A DNA stretch of 64,000 bases, from assembly GCA_024509875.1 (NCBI GenBank), contig JAMPIV010005832.1, forward strand, positions 62,001-126,000, in the 5' to 3' direction. Made by a program: the position numbers and the translations under genes. Source of the stretch: Oreohelix idahoensis. Lineage: Eukaryota > Mollusca > Gastropoda > Stylommatophora > Oreohelicidae. How positions within the stretch are numbered: the first letter of the stretch is position 1; every line of letters begins with the position of its first letter. Of the stretch, positions 41,956 through 53,149 are shown one piece after another. The notes under the pieces are model-generated. The model was given only the letters and a program-made list of their open reading frames with translations, did not search any database and was not told where the DNA came from.

Positions 41956-42949
41956 AGTTTTTTTAAATTAAGGTGTTTGCTACTTTTTTTTGTAGCACGC
42001 CTCTTTCAACCATCTACCATATACATGGAGCAGTTGGTTATATCAGGACGTGTTTCATTTATTATAATATGTTTTTGTTTGTATTTATTTTATACTATAT
42101 TAACTACTAGGATTCAATAAGTGTCCTTATATATGCCAATGTTTTTATCTTTGTATTCGACATACCCCTACCACTGGCTTTATTTTACGTTCCAGGATAT
42201 AATTAGTATTTCAGTCATGTGACATATATGACAAATTTGTGTCGTAATCTTTGCACTTGATGACACCAGGTTTCTTTGATAGAGCTTCCGATTTGAATTT
42301 TAGTAGAGCGTGGGGTTGTTCCCAAATAACGAAGTTTAATTTGTAACACCAATATTCTCTAGTGCAGAGCGCTGCGTACTTTAAAACGTCTGTCGCCCAC
42401 ACCAGATGGGAGGGACTAGCAGTGGTCGGCGACTCCTTAAAGTTTAACTGATAATCAACTCACCAATCAGCTTCCAACCTCTTTACCTTTAATTCTTCAT
42501 GCAGCTTTGTGCGCCCTCACCTCAGCAACAGCGCGAGCAGACCCCACACGTCTAGCCTGCTTCCCTTTCCATATGTACGCAATGAGAGAGAGAGGGGGGA
42601 CAATAATATTTGTTTGCATCTAATAGATTTATCATTCTGATTTTTAAATTGTTTCCAGTTCTTCATTATCCAGTCATTGGCTTTGCTTAGACGTCGTGTA
42701 AGGTTTTTGGTGGAAACTGATATTGAAAACAAAAGCTTCTTTTTTTTTCCGTTTTCTCATTCATAAACCCGATTTGGGGGTTGTGTCGGTGATCTGTGTG
42801 TGAGTAACTAACCCCACGAACTCTCTCGCTGCCAGGATACTCAAAGACCATTAGGCTGGGAGTCCGACCTTGCGCGAATGAATATGAGTCACACAAGAGA
42901 CGGGATACAATCAATTGTTGGCAGATCCAAAGTCACGAGTAACTTGACA
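41956..42949. other. No gene recognised
   Basis: No domain or repeat structure supported. Confidence 0.5.
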
Positions 42950-42954
42950 AATGA

Positions 42955-43170
42955 AAGTACCAATGTTTACATTAAATGGCAGCTGAAAGTAGCCCCGCCA
43001 ATGTTTACATTAAATGGCAGCTGGAAGTAGCCCCGCCAATGCTTATTTTAATTGGCAACTGGAAGAATCAGTGCTTGAATTAATTTCCAACTGGAAGTAA
43101 AATTGCTAATATTAACTGTCAACTGAAAATACCAATGCTTTTATTGAAAGGGAGCTGGATGTACCAATGG
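42955..43170. repeat. Degenerate 38-bp tandem repeat
   Basis: Units start with CAATGTTTAC or a variant at 42961, 42999 and 43037, each containing GGCAGCTG-AAGTA. Further units to about 43170 are decayed. Confidence 0.88.
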
Positions 43171-43373
43171 CTGTATGAAAACGATCTTCAAGGGATAGTT
43201 AATACAGCAAGGTGAGTACCTATAACATTTACGACGTTCGTTTACATTTGCTTTATTTAAAATAAAAAGGTTGATGCAGTAATTCCGTGGTTGTGACTAG
43301 TTCATAGAGCCGGCAATGTAGTCATCATAAATAGTCTTGACTATAATGCTAAGTATTTTCTTAAATCACACTA

Positions 43374-43521
43374 TATTGTATCATTATCGTTACATTTGGT
43401 TAGTGCTACTTATAAAGACACTAAGTTAGCATTATAACCTCAGAAAATATTGTATCATTATCGTTACATTTGGTTAGTGCTACTTATAAAGACACTAAGT
43501 TAGCATTATAACCTCAGAAAA
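43374..43521. repeat. Perfect 74-bp tandem duplication
   Basis: Two identical copies, 43374-43447 and 43448-43521, starting TATTGTATCATTATCG and ending CCTCAGAAAA. Identity implies a recent event or an assembly join. Confidence 0.95.
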
Positions 43522-43869
43522 CATACAGGGTAATTGAAAAGTCATTCCTTATTTTTAAATTCTAATATCCTCACTTTTTTTTTCAACTGAATATACACGA
43601 AACAAAAGTCAAAGCAAGTTGCAGAAGCTGCCTTTCAACTAATAAGTTTTATTTATTTATTTCAACGGAAATAACATTAAAATATAGCCTTAAGTGACCA
43701 ATCAACGTACGTTACAAAACACAGCAAATATTGCTGCTCTCTGTGAAGTCATGTGTTGAACAAGTCAGATCACACGTTGAGTTGTCATGTTAATCTAAGA
43801 TTAACAAATATTACACACGTAAAGGTATGTTTCAGGCACTCGTAAGAAATAAAGAAGTAGAAAACTAGA

Positions 43870-43975
43870 CAACAGAAAAAAACGAGAAGTGAGTGGCTTA
43901 CCGAAGAATCGAACCTAAGACCTTCCGAACGGCACCACCGGCTAGCTACGGAAGTGAGTCACACTATCCTCCCTG
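43870..43975 (-). mobile_element. tRNA-like SINE head candidate
   Basis: The minus strand contains GACTCACTTCCGTAGCTAG and box B GGTTCGATTC, like a tRNA-derived promoter, but it does not form a proper tRNA with CCA-compatible acceptor stem by eye. Tail and target duplication were not found. Confidence 0.4.
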
Positions 43976-43984
43976 CCAGCATTT

Positions 43985-44469
43985 TATTCAATAAACTGGC
44001 ATTCAGTTATTTTTATCTTGACGTTTGTTTCAAATAAATTAATTGGATAAGAATGAAGAAATAACAGTTTAAAAATAGAAAGGGATTTTCCCGTCACCCG
44101 GTAGACCAATGAACATGTTGTGACATTATTTATAAATATATTGATTTTGCTGGAACAGTTGCTTTCAATTTCATGTTTGTTTTCTTGTTTCCGAAATACT
44201 GAATACAGAATCATTCACACATACACACATCAGTGTATGGGCCGTCATCACACACTTCTGTTGTCCCATATATTTAGTTCTGTCATCACATCATCCCAGG
44301 TTTATTCTCCATATTGGAGATTGTGTCTTCTTATAATCCCTGGCCTTAATTTCTTACCAAACGGCTTCCATGCTAATAATTCCTGACGACTACGCTGCAG
44401 GTCGAACGTTTGGTTCTACTTGTGTTGTGTGGACTAGCACAAACGATCACGGCTATATTTGTGTGTATT
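43985..44469. other. No gene recognised
   Basis: Short open frames without domains. Confidence 0.5.
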
Positions 44470-44603
<134 letters not shown>

Positions 44604-44605
44604 TA

Positions 44606-46140
44606 CTGAAGCACATTAAAAACGCACCACCTGTATAATCCAGGAACAGAGTGTGAAATATAAATATAAGTGTTTACAAGTTTACATATTTGGAATCTTT
44701 ATTCATTTTCCTATGAATCCATGCTGGTCATTAATTTGTACATTTGATTGTTATGAAATTCATTGCATTCTGTGCAGGAAAGGGAGAAAACCAAAAATGC
44801 AACCAATAAAAAAATTCATTCACACTATCCTCAGTATCTGGTATGTCCACCGTGTGCTTGCAAACAAGCTTGGCAGGGGCTCCGCATGGAACGCACAAGT
44901 CTCTGAAGGAAATTCCGTGGAATCAAGTTCCATTCACGTGTAAGAGCAGCTTCGAGCTGTTGCAGATTAGCTGGAGAACCTTGCCTGTAGACTCTGCGTC
45001 CAAGCTCGTCCCAGAGATGTTCTATAGGGGACATGTCTGGTGATAGGGCAGGCCAATCAATAGTCACAATGTTCTGCTGCTGTAGATATTGCTGCGTAAT
45101 GCATGCGGTGTGCGCACGTGCGTTATCCTGCTGGAGAAGCTGCAAGTCTGGATAATTTGTGAACGCAGGAGCAACCAATGCATCCAGAACCTCATCTCGA
45201 TATGTCACAGCATTAACATTTCCACGGAAGACGTGAAGAGGCAAGCGATGGTGAAAACTGAATCCTCCCCAAATGTGAATACTGCCACCTCCAAATCGGT
45301 TGTGCTGACGAACACAGCAATCTGCAAAGCGCTCTCCACACCGTCGCCAAATCCGCATACGTCCATCAGCAAAAGGATATGTTGAATCTGCTCTCGTCTG
45401 TGAATAGGACAGCATTCCACTGCAGTCTAGTCCATCTGACATGTTGCTCTGCCCATTGCAGGCGCTGCTGACGATGTCTGTGAGTCAAGTTTGGCCCAAC
45501 ATAAGGTCGTCTTGCAGTAAGGCCTGTATCTCTGAGTCGTCGTATGAGTGTCATTCGAGAGACTTGCCCACGTCTACCCACTATTGCTCTTGCTGTTTGA
45601 CTTGCCGGGAGAGAACGATTCCTTAGGTGACTCAGCACAATATGACGATCTTGTGCAGGGGTAGTAACTCGTGGTTGGCCACTCCGAAGTCTATCCCGGG
45701 CACTGCCAGTGGTTCCGTAACGTTCATTGAGACGTACAATAGTGCTGTGGTGGCAATTCATCCTTCTGGCAATGGCCCGCGAGCTCATTCCGGTCTCCAA
45801 CATACCAATGGCTCGTTGGCGGTCGTTTTCAGATAGTCGTGGCATTTCAAGCACATGTACTGGGTGTTTTGTCTCAACGGCCTTTTTATACCGAGTATAC
45901 TGCCACAACGCGAACACATTGTCAGGGTCATAGCTGTTGGGAATCGTGTTGCACGTGTAACTTTCATTGTTTTCATGTAGTCTGTACACAAACCCGTGTG
46001 TTGAATCATGCACTTTCCATTCCAGCAGCCATTCGCTCTCTACCTCATGACAAACACGGGGAAAATCCATTCCCACACTTTTTTTTCCAGCTTCTCGGCA
46101 TCAGTATATATAATAGTGGTGCGTTTTTAATGTGCTTCAG
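44606..46140 (-). mobile_element. Tc1-like DNA transposon, 1535 bp
   Basis: Terminal inverted repeats of 25 bp, perfect, starting CTGAAGCACATTAAAAACGC (44606-44630 and 46116-46140), flanked by the TA duplication at 44604-44605 and 46141-46142. Encodes a DD34E transposase on the minus strand, frameshifted. It lies between the compound microsatellite and a TATATATACATACACAC stretch, consistent with insertion into TA-rich simple sequence. Confidence 0.95.
44831..45845 (-). pseudogene. Tc1-like transposase (DD34E), one frameshift
   Basis: Starts MPRLSENDRQRAIGML at 45845, about 270 bp inside the element. The N-terminal part has the paired helix-turn-helix DNA-binding domain (GMSSRAIARRMNCHHSTIVRL, then SRMTLIRRLR with a GRRGQ AT-hook-like motif). 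Catalytic residues: Asp in LFTDESRF, Asp in QQDNARAH, Glu in SPIEHLWDELGR; 34 residues separate the last two, as in Tc1 elements. A one-base indel near 45375-45385, just after the first catalytic Asp, separates the frames 45366-45845 and 44831-45442. Total length is near the family norm of about 340 residues. Otherwise well preserved, so recently inactivated. Confidence 0.93.
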
Positions 46141-46477
46141 TATATATACATACACACACGTAATTCTATGCCTAGTGCATATCAGTAATATTGTTAATTT
46201 TCTTTTACGTTTTTCTGTTAAATTGTCAAGAATTTTCTTTCTTTGCCACGCTTCTATCTTTTCCAGCCTACTTTACCTGTTGTCACAGTATATTTTCAAT
46301 GTTCTCTTTTCATAACTTCTTTCTGATGTTTATCACAAGCTTCCTTTTCACTCTGACTCCTTGCAAAGCAACACCATTACTTTTATGAAGTTGTTATGTG
46401 ACTGATTCTTAACATGCTTACGTAAAACTACACCGTTGTAGCCTCCATTGCTCTTCTTGTGGGTAAAGTGAGGGTTC

Positions 46478-46525
46478 GAACGAACGAACGAACGAACTTT
46501 ATTTTCAAAGGGTTAAGAATTGGGC
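46478..46525 (-). mobile_element. Retroposon 3' terminus with (GTTC)n tail
   Basis: The minus strand reads GCCCAATTCTTAACCCTTTG then AAAATAAAG and GTTC repeats. Matches 59385-59443 (plus) and, more diverged, 57982-58035 (minus). AATAAA directly precedes the tail. Confidence 0.6.
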
Positions 46526-46747
46526 TTCCGTGATTCTTGTGTGACAGGATGGGTTCCGTGTAAAAGTGAACATAAAGCAAGTTATTTATGTATATGTCGA
46601 CAGATATGTCTTAGCATATTTTCATATTTGCTCTCTTTATGTTTTCAATTTTCACTTTATAAGAAAAACAATAATAAAAAGGTAAATAGCGGTTAATGGA
46701 TCACTCTTGCTGCATAGGTTCAAAATAAAAATGGTGTCCAGTTATCT

Positions 46748-47092
46748 ATACACTAGTGTAAAAGCCCATCATAAGACGGTAATTACATTCAAAAGCACCA
46801 ATACCTAACGGCAATTTTACGTATTCAAAAGTATTTTTTAAACACCACTGTGCATCACCACAGAACACGAACTACGTAGCAGCAGGGAGGATCCTAATGT
46901 GTGTATACGGGATCACACATTCTATAAATATTTTTGTGCACACCGTCATTTGCGCACTTTTCTTTGTCGAATGTTACTATTTTCGGGAGAGTACATATAC
47001 AAAACAACAAGGGAAACAATACAATTAATGTCTAACTTTCAACCAAAGTTGCATCCCTTAGCGTTAGGGACAGAAAAAGCTGGAATTTTTTA
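46748..47092 (+). repeat. Dispersed repeat D, copy 1
   Basis: Reverse-complement match to 55112-55441 over about 340 bp: ACTAGTGTAAAAGC at one edge, then CACCAATACCTAACGGCAATTTTAC, shown as a landmark at 46796-46820, GAACACGAACTACG, GGATCACACATTCTATAAATA, CTATTTTCGGGAGAGTACAT and AAGTTGCATCCCTTAGCG. A module of about 75 bp (46862-46935) also occurs in the SINE at 6549-7039. Class not determined. Confidence 0.82.
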
Positions 47093-47099
47093 ACTGTAT

Positions 47100-47814
47100 A
47101 TTGATAAATTATAAAAAAAAAATACTGCATTCAAACACATATATTAAAATAACTAATTTAATTACATTATATAATAGATGACACTGTATATATGTTTTAT
47201 GAATTATTCAATTTATAGTAGCTAGATAATAATTAAAAGGTGCTTAACAATAGCAGATTGCTGGTTTGCTAATGATGTTTTATGGGCATCTATTCCTTGA
47301 GAACTGCACTAAGTCTTATATTATAAATAATGCTTGTTAAAGATAGTATTAAAATACCATTCATATCCCGCCGTGATTAATAGAATAATCAGACTGATTT
47401 TCTCCTTGAATTGTTCTGTACAGATCCATTATATAGTTAATTTAAACAGATTTAGCAGATTGAGTGTACGGATCTGGAACCTGGAAAACAATAAAGCGAC
47501 ACCCAAAAAAAAATTTTAAAAATTGCGTACTTTCATAAATGGGTGTTTGTGCAGAAAAGAAGATTTAAAATGGCATGACAATATCACTTATGTGGAGCTA
47601 CTGGAAAAAACAAAAAACATGCAAATACCGCGGAACATCTAGCTCTTATTCTACCAGATGTTTAAGATTCTCTGTTTTATTTTTGTTTTTAATATCTTTA
47701 ATTCATTTAATTTCTTTTAAATTTTCTGTTAAGGTATTACTTATATTCACCCGTGTGTTACTGGGACCCGAAAAAGGAGCATAGAATAGAAACATCGTTC
47801 CCTCCGTCTTCTTC
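47100..47814. other. No gene recognised
   Basis: AT-rich DNA without supported features. Confidence 0.5.
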
Positions 47815-49484
47815 TTCTTTGATCCTTAGCCGCCGACCGTCAAAGTAGTTAGTGGCCATCACGCCTAGTGGCGTCTTGTAGGGCAACAACAAATTGATTC
47901 CACTTTGCTCGGTCGGCGGCCATCCTTCGTACAGTGCCCCAACTCTGGTTCATTCTTTGCATCTCAGCCTCCACAGTCCTCCGCCAGGTTGTTTTTGGTC
48001 GGCCTCTCTTTCGTTTTCCTTCAGGGGTCCAAAGCATAGCTGTTCTTGATATGGCATCGGGGTCTCTTCTGAGGACATGGCCAACCCAGCTCCAGCGTCT
48101 GCCAGCTATGATGGTGTGCATGTCCTCTTGCTTGCTCCGAGTAAGCAGATCTTAGTTGGTGATGGTATTCGGCCAAAAGATTCGGTGAATTTTTCTTAGG
48201 CATGTTGTGTGAAAAGAGGACAATTTCGACATTTCCTTCTCTGTAACTTTCCAGCATTCCGCACCATAGAGAAGCACAGAAAGCACACAGCTCTGATATA
48301 ATCTTAATTTTGTGCTTGTGCTGTATTGAGAGGACTTCCAGATGTTGTTTAGACTAAAAAAGGCTGTTTTTGCCTTATTCATTCTGATGTTGATGTCTTT
48401 GCCTGCCCCGCCGTCTGGTGTTACTATGCATCCTAGGTATGTGAAGGTGTCTGTCTGTACCAGTTGCTGATTCCTTAAGGATATGGGCTCAGGGTTGCTC
48501 ACATTGAGCGTCATGACCTCTGACTTCTTTAAATTGATGTTCAAGCCCACCTGCTGTCTAAACTTATTAAGTCTATCCGTTTTTTCCTGGATGTGTTGAT
48601 GTGATTGTGCTAGTAGTGCAATGTCATCTGCATATTCCAGATCTTCCAATGTAGAAAATGTAGTCCATCTTATTCCTCTTGGATTGCCCTCTGTTGTCTG
48701 GCGCATCACCCAATCTATGACTGTTAAAAATAGAGTGGTTGATAAGGGGCATCCCTGTCGTACTCCTGTCTTCACCTCAAAGGTTAGGCTGCTCTGCTCA
48801 ACACTACACGTAAAGTTGGCATAGAGGCTTTTTATGATTGACACTATGCAGCTTGGAATTCCATAAGCCCTCAGTATGTTCCATAAACTGTCCCTATGTA
48901 TGCTGTCAAAAGCCTTTTCAAAATCATCGAAATTAATGTACAGCTGTCTTTGCCATTCTGAGCACTGCTCTATAATGTTCCTGAGTGTAATATATGATCT
49001 ACACATCTTCTGTTCTTTCTAAATCCTGCTTGTTCTTTCCTCAGTTTGTGTTCTACTGCTTTTGAAATTCTTTGTATAATTATCCTGCCTAGTATTTTGC
49101 TGGGAACTGAGAGAATTATTGCAGTTTGCAAAATCTCCCTTCTTGGGCAATTTGACAATTATTCCTCTGATGGTGTTGTCCCCGTTTTCCAGACTTGTAC
49201 AAATAGTGGTTCTAATACGAGTAATTCTGCTGCTAGCTCATGGTCTGTCTTAAATAGCTCTGCATTTAAGTTATCATGGCCAGCAGCTTTTCCGTTCTTT
49301 AACCCTTTGATTGCTGTGATGATTTCTTCTTTTCGTGGAATGTCTGTATTTACATCTAGATCAGGAACATTCAATTGTGTCTCTGGTGGTTCCTTGTTCA
49401 GAGTTTCTCTGAAGTGCTCTGCCCATCTTGTTTCCTGTTTCTCTGCTGTCGTGATGAGATTTCCTTGCTTATTTCTTACTAATG
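47815..49484 (-). mobile_element. LINE-A (non-LTR retrotransposon), 5'-truncated, RT region with frameshifts
   Basis: Minus-strand pol of a LINE. Pieces: 49159-49480 (AIKGLKNGKAAGHDNLNAEL), 48970-49158 (EQAGFRKNRRCVDHI), 48152-49006 with RT motifs A (NFDDFEKAFDS), B (GVRQGCPLSTTLF), C (LEYADDIALL), D (GLNINLKKSE) and E (FTYLGCIV), then 47849-48121 with RRWSWVGHVLRRD and KRGRPKTTWRR. Frameshifts lie near 48140, 49000 and 49160, so it is dead. The 3' end has a GAAGAAGAAG tail at 47815. The upstream side stops at the (AT)n array, and the endonuclease domain is missing. Related truncated copies are at 39590-39960 and 53879-54290. I do not assign the clade. Confidence 0.88.
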
Positions 49485-49650
<166 letters not shown>

Positions 49651-50987
49651 CGAGGGGCATTCAGAAAGTAATGCACCACATCGTTTTTCTCAGGAGCTGT
49701 TTATTCAAAAAGCATGAAATTTATATACAATATACATGGATATGTCATGTAAACATCGGTATTATTCAACATAATCCCCATCAACTTGTACGGCTTTATG
49801 CCAGCGCGAAACAAGTCTATGTATTCCTAGCCCGTACAAGATTTTGTCTTGATCATGTAGCCATTTCTTCGCTGCATGAATCACTCCTTCATCATCTTAA
49901 AACTTTGTCCTACGGAATGCATCTTTAAGTGCACCAAATAGATGAAAATCAGAGGGTGCCAAATCGGGATTATAGGGTGGATGGGGTAGTACAGTCCAAT
50001 CCAATTTGGGATTGCTTCCCGTGTTGCCAGACTTGTGTGAGGTCGCGCATTGTCGTGAAGGAGAAGCAGGTCTGCTGGATTCTTGTGCGGCCGAACTCAG
50101 CGAAAACGTTGATTGAGTTTTTTCAATGTCTTAATGTAAGCTTGCGAATTGATTGTCTCTCCTCTTGGCATAACGTCCAAAAGAATCACACCTTCAATGT
50201 CCCAAAAGACAGTGATCATAATCTTTCCAGCTGAAGGAATTGTCTTGAATTTCTTTCTTCGTGGTGATTGCGGATGATGCCACTCCATTGACTGTCTTTT
50301 TGTCTCAGGTTCAAAATTATGTGCCCAGGTTTCGTCACCTGTAACGATCTTAGCCAAAAAGTTCTCTCCATCAGCATTGAAACGCTCCAACAATTCAGAA
50401 GAAATTGCTTTCCTTTGCAATCGGTGGTCATTTGTGAGACTTCGAGGAACCCATCTTGCGCAAACCTTAGAAAATCCGAGAGCTTTTATAACTGCATTTG
50501 CACTACCAATGCTGACTGACAGCTGTAAGGTCAATTGTTGAGTAGTGATTCGCCTATCAGTAAGAATGATGCCCTCAGCGCATTTCAACATTTCTGCGTT
50601 GGTGGCTGTGGCAGGACGTTCACAGCGCGGCCGATCAAACAGCTCCGTATCTCCACTTCCTGATTCTTTGATTCTCTGAACCCAGCGACTGACTGTACTC
50701 CTGTCGACTGCAGAACTTCCATACACATCACATAGACGCTCGTGAATGTTCACAACAGTTTCCTTCTCTGCAACGAGAAATTCTATCACAATTCGCTGCT
50801 TATAACGCAAGTTCTAACACGCTCCATTTCAACGGTTTAGGGCAGCCGTATTATTTGGCCAGTTGCGGTGCAATTTGGTGCACACAATTGGCACATGCCA
50901 TATTTGAAGTGTGCAAAATTTCATGCTTCTATCTTCATTATTAGCTGAGAAAAACGATGTGGTGCATTACTTTCTGAATGCCCCTCG
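49651..50987 (-). mobile_element. mariner DNA transposon, 1337 bp
   Basis: Perfect 43-bp terminal inverted repeats starting CGAGGGGCATTCAGAAAGTA (49651-49693 and 50945-50987), flanked by TA at 49649-49650 and 50988-50989. Carries a mariner transposase in the minus orientation. Perfect repeats imply recent arrival although the transposase is broken. Confidence 0.95.
49790..50829 (-). pseudogene. mariner transposase (DD34D type), frameshifted
   Basis: Main open piece 50097-50810: helix-turn-helix region (YGSSAVDRSTVSRWVQRI), the mariner signature WVPRSLT, first catalytic Asp in VTGDETWAHNF, and SAGKIMITVFWDIEGVIL. It ends in a stop near 50097. The second Asp (LLLLHDNARPHT) follows in another frame at about 50020-50065. 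The third acidic residue, Asp in PDLAPSDFHLFG, is visible in yet another frame near 49930-49965. The likely ATG at about 50829 is also out of frame with the main piece. At least three frameshifts, so non-functional. A source of active transposase elsewhere in the genome is required to explain mobility. Confidence 0.9.
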
Positions 50988-50989
50988 TA

Positions 50990-53149
50990 TATATATATTG
51001 TAGTGATTTCTAAATACAATATCTAAATTAATATATAACAATATAGGGCTTAAAGGCAAAGATAAGAAAGTACAAAAGAATTTTCAGCTAGAACGGTTGG
51101 TATCGCCTACGCCTACAGATTATTTTTTGCTAACGAATAGCCGAACAAAACGGTACCCCAAATTTTTCAAATTCGTCCTTGACATAAACACTCACTTTTT
51201 CTAGTTCTAAGAAAATATTTGCCTAAAATGCATTGAGGAACGAGGAGGGGCAAGGAAAGATGAAATGCTAATTCGTTTCGCATTGATTTTAAACTAAAAG
51301 CCAACACTAGCACATTGGCAAGCCTTGCCTTAGGGGTTTCCCCAAATACAATGAGAAAAGTTAGAATTGTGGACACTACGTCATGGAAACATGTTAAGCT
51401 CTTATTGTGAATGACCTAAGCTCTCGTAATTATCTCGTAAGTACATGAGTAAAGAAGTGAACAGGAGGTAGTTTAAAAATCAACAACTGACATGGAAAAA
51501 ATTATAGAATTTTGAACTAAGCCACATAGCCCCTTAAAAATTGTATATTCGCATACCTGAAGACTTGCTGACCAAGAATATGTTATTAGTTATATAAATA
51601 GTCTCTTAACGTATTTTATATGAAAAAATTGAATGTAAAAAAATAATAAAATATGTATGGACATGAGTGGGTCTATAGCGAACATGAGGCAAAGCCTAAA
51701 GATTGATCCACCATGTGATAGTCTGTCAGAGAGGTGTAAAACTACAAGAATAGGTATGATTGTCATAAAGGAGCATAACACCTATCCTATTATATGGAAG
51801 AGATTACAGCTGGAATTGCAGTGGCGTTGTAACTATTAGGGAAAGGAATACTGGTGTACATTGTCACATCAAAAGAAAATGGTGGCATCGGTTTGTATAA
51901 GGATATGATCTTTTTGTTTGTTTGTAATGTACATGTCCTTAACTGTGGACTATTAGTGTATGCTAGATATTACGAAGGATGCATACCTTCACATTTCAGA
52001 GGTCCTGGGTACTGACGTTAATGTGGTACCAAACGCTTGAAAACTGAATGATTCAGGACTCTGCCTGTTTACTGAGAGCCCATGCTAGTGGCCATTGCCT
52101 AGCAAACAGGGAACAGATTGTCAAGCGAGCAGAGGAAAGGTTCAACATACATTCTAATGCCCAGTTAAGTTCTCGTTCGGCACCTGAAAGCTCAAACTAC
52201 AGAACTTTAAAAATAAAGATCTTATGACAGTGAATAAAACTGGGACAAATATTTAATAGTTCCACAAGTGACAAAATAGAAACAAACAATTCCAGAAGGA
52301 CATGATTACAACAACAACCGAGCATTACCACCAGTATTACCTTAAAGTAGGAGAACACTACATAAATATATTCGATTAATAATTTTATATATGGACAAAG
52401 AATTTATTGTGCTATTTGACTGATGTAATTGATTATTGTGATTTCACTTTTAAATTGTCTGTCCTGATTACAAATAAATTTGAATCAGGATAATAAAACT
52501 GTAAAAATCTTATTTACACAAAATTCAACCACAGTCTTAAATAAGATAGCCTTTCAGAGTGTCGTTTGTATGTTATTGTGGTAGTACTGTGTGCTGTTGT
52601 GAATAATAAACTATTTGTTTGTATGTTTGTTGATTATTATACATTACACTCTACATCCATAACCCTAGACATAACACGAAGTCAATTAACATACTAATAT
52701 AAATACATTTTAAATGAGATAAAAGGGTGGTAGCGGAAAGGCACCCTGAAAAGTTCACAATACTATTGAGTAAATTCAGGGACCTTCATAGCTAATCTCA
52801 TTTATTATAATAATAATACCTACAACAATTAATAACATCAAAATCCACCACATATATATAGCCACTCTTAAATCTGGGTACAGTATAGATACTTATTTCC
52901 TGAATATTTCTATTTATTGATATTTATTTCACCTTCAGTTGTATACGCTTTCCGTTATGGTCATCTAGTTTTACAACATCGAAAATGTGTCACTGTTTAT
53001 TGTACGTTTAATTATAATTCTATGAGTAGCACTTTATGACCGCTGTTTCAACATTCTGTAATACTATTAGTCTCCCTGGTGTTTTTTTTTCTACATACAG
53101 TGTTTCCTTTAATCATGTTAATATAGAGAGAAAATAGAATTGTTTAATT
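50990..53149. other. 2.2 kb without a recognised gene
   Basis: AT-rich; no domains, RNA genes or element ends seen. Confidence 0.5.

Noticed and set aside
44843..45933. Plus-strand frames across the Tc1-like element
   Set aside because: Shadows of the minus-strand transposase.
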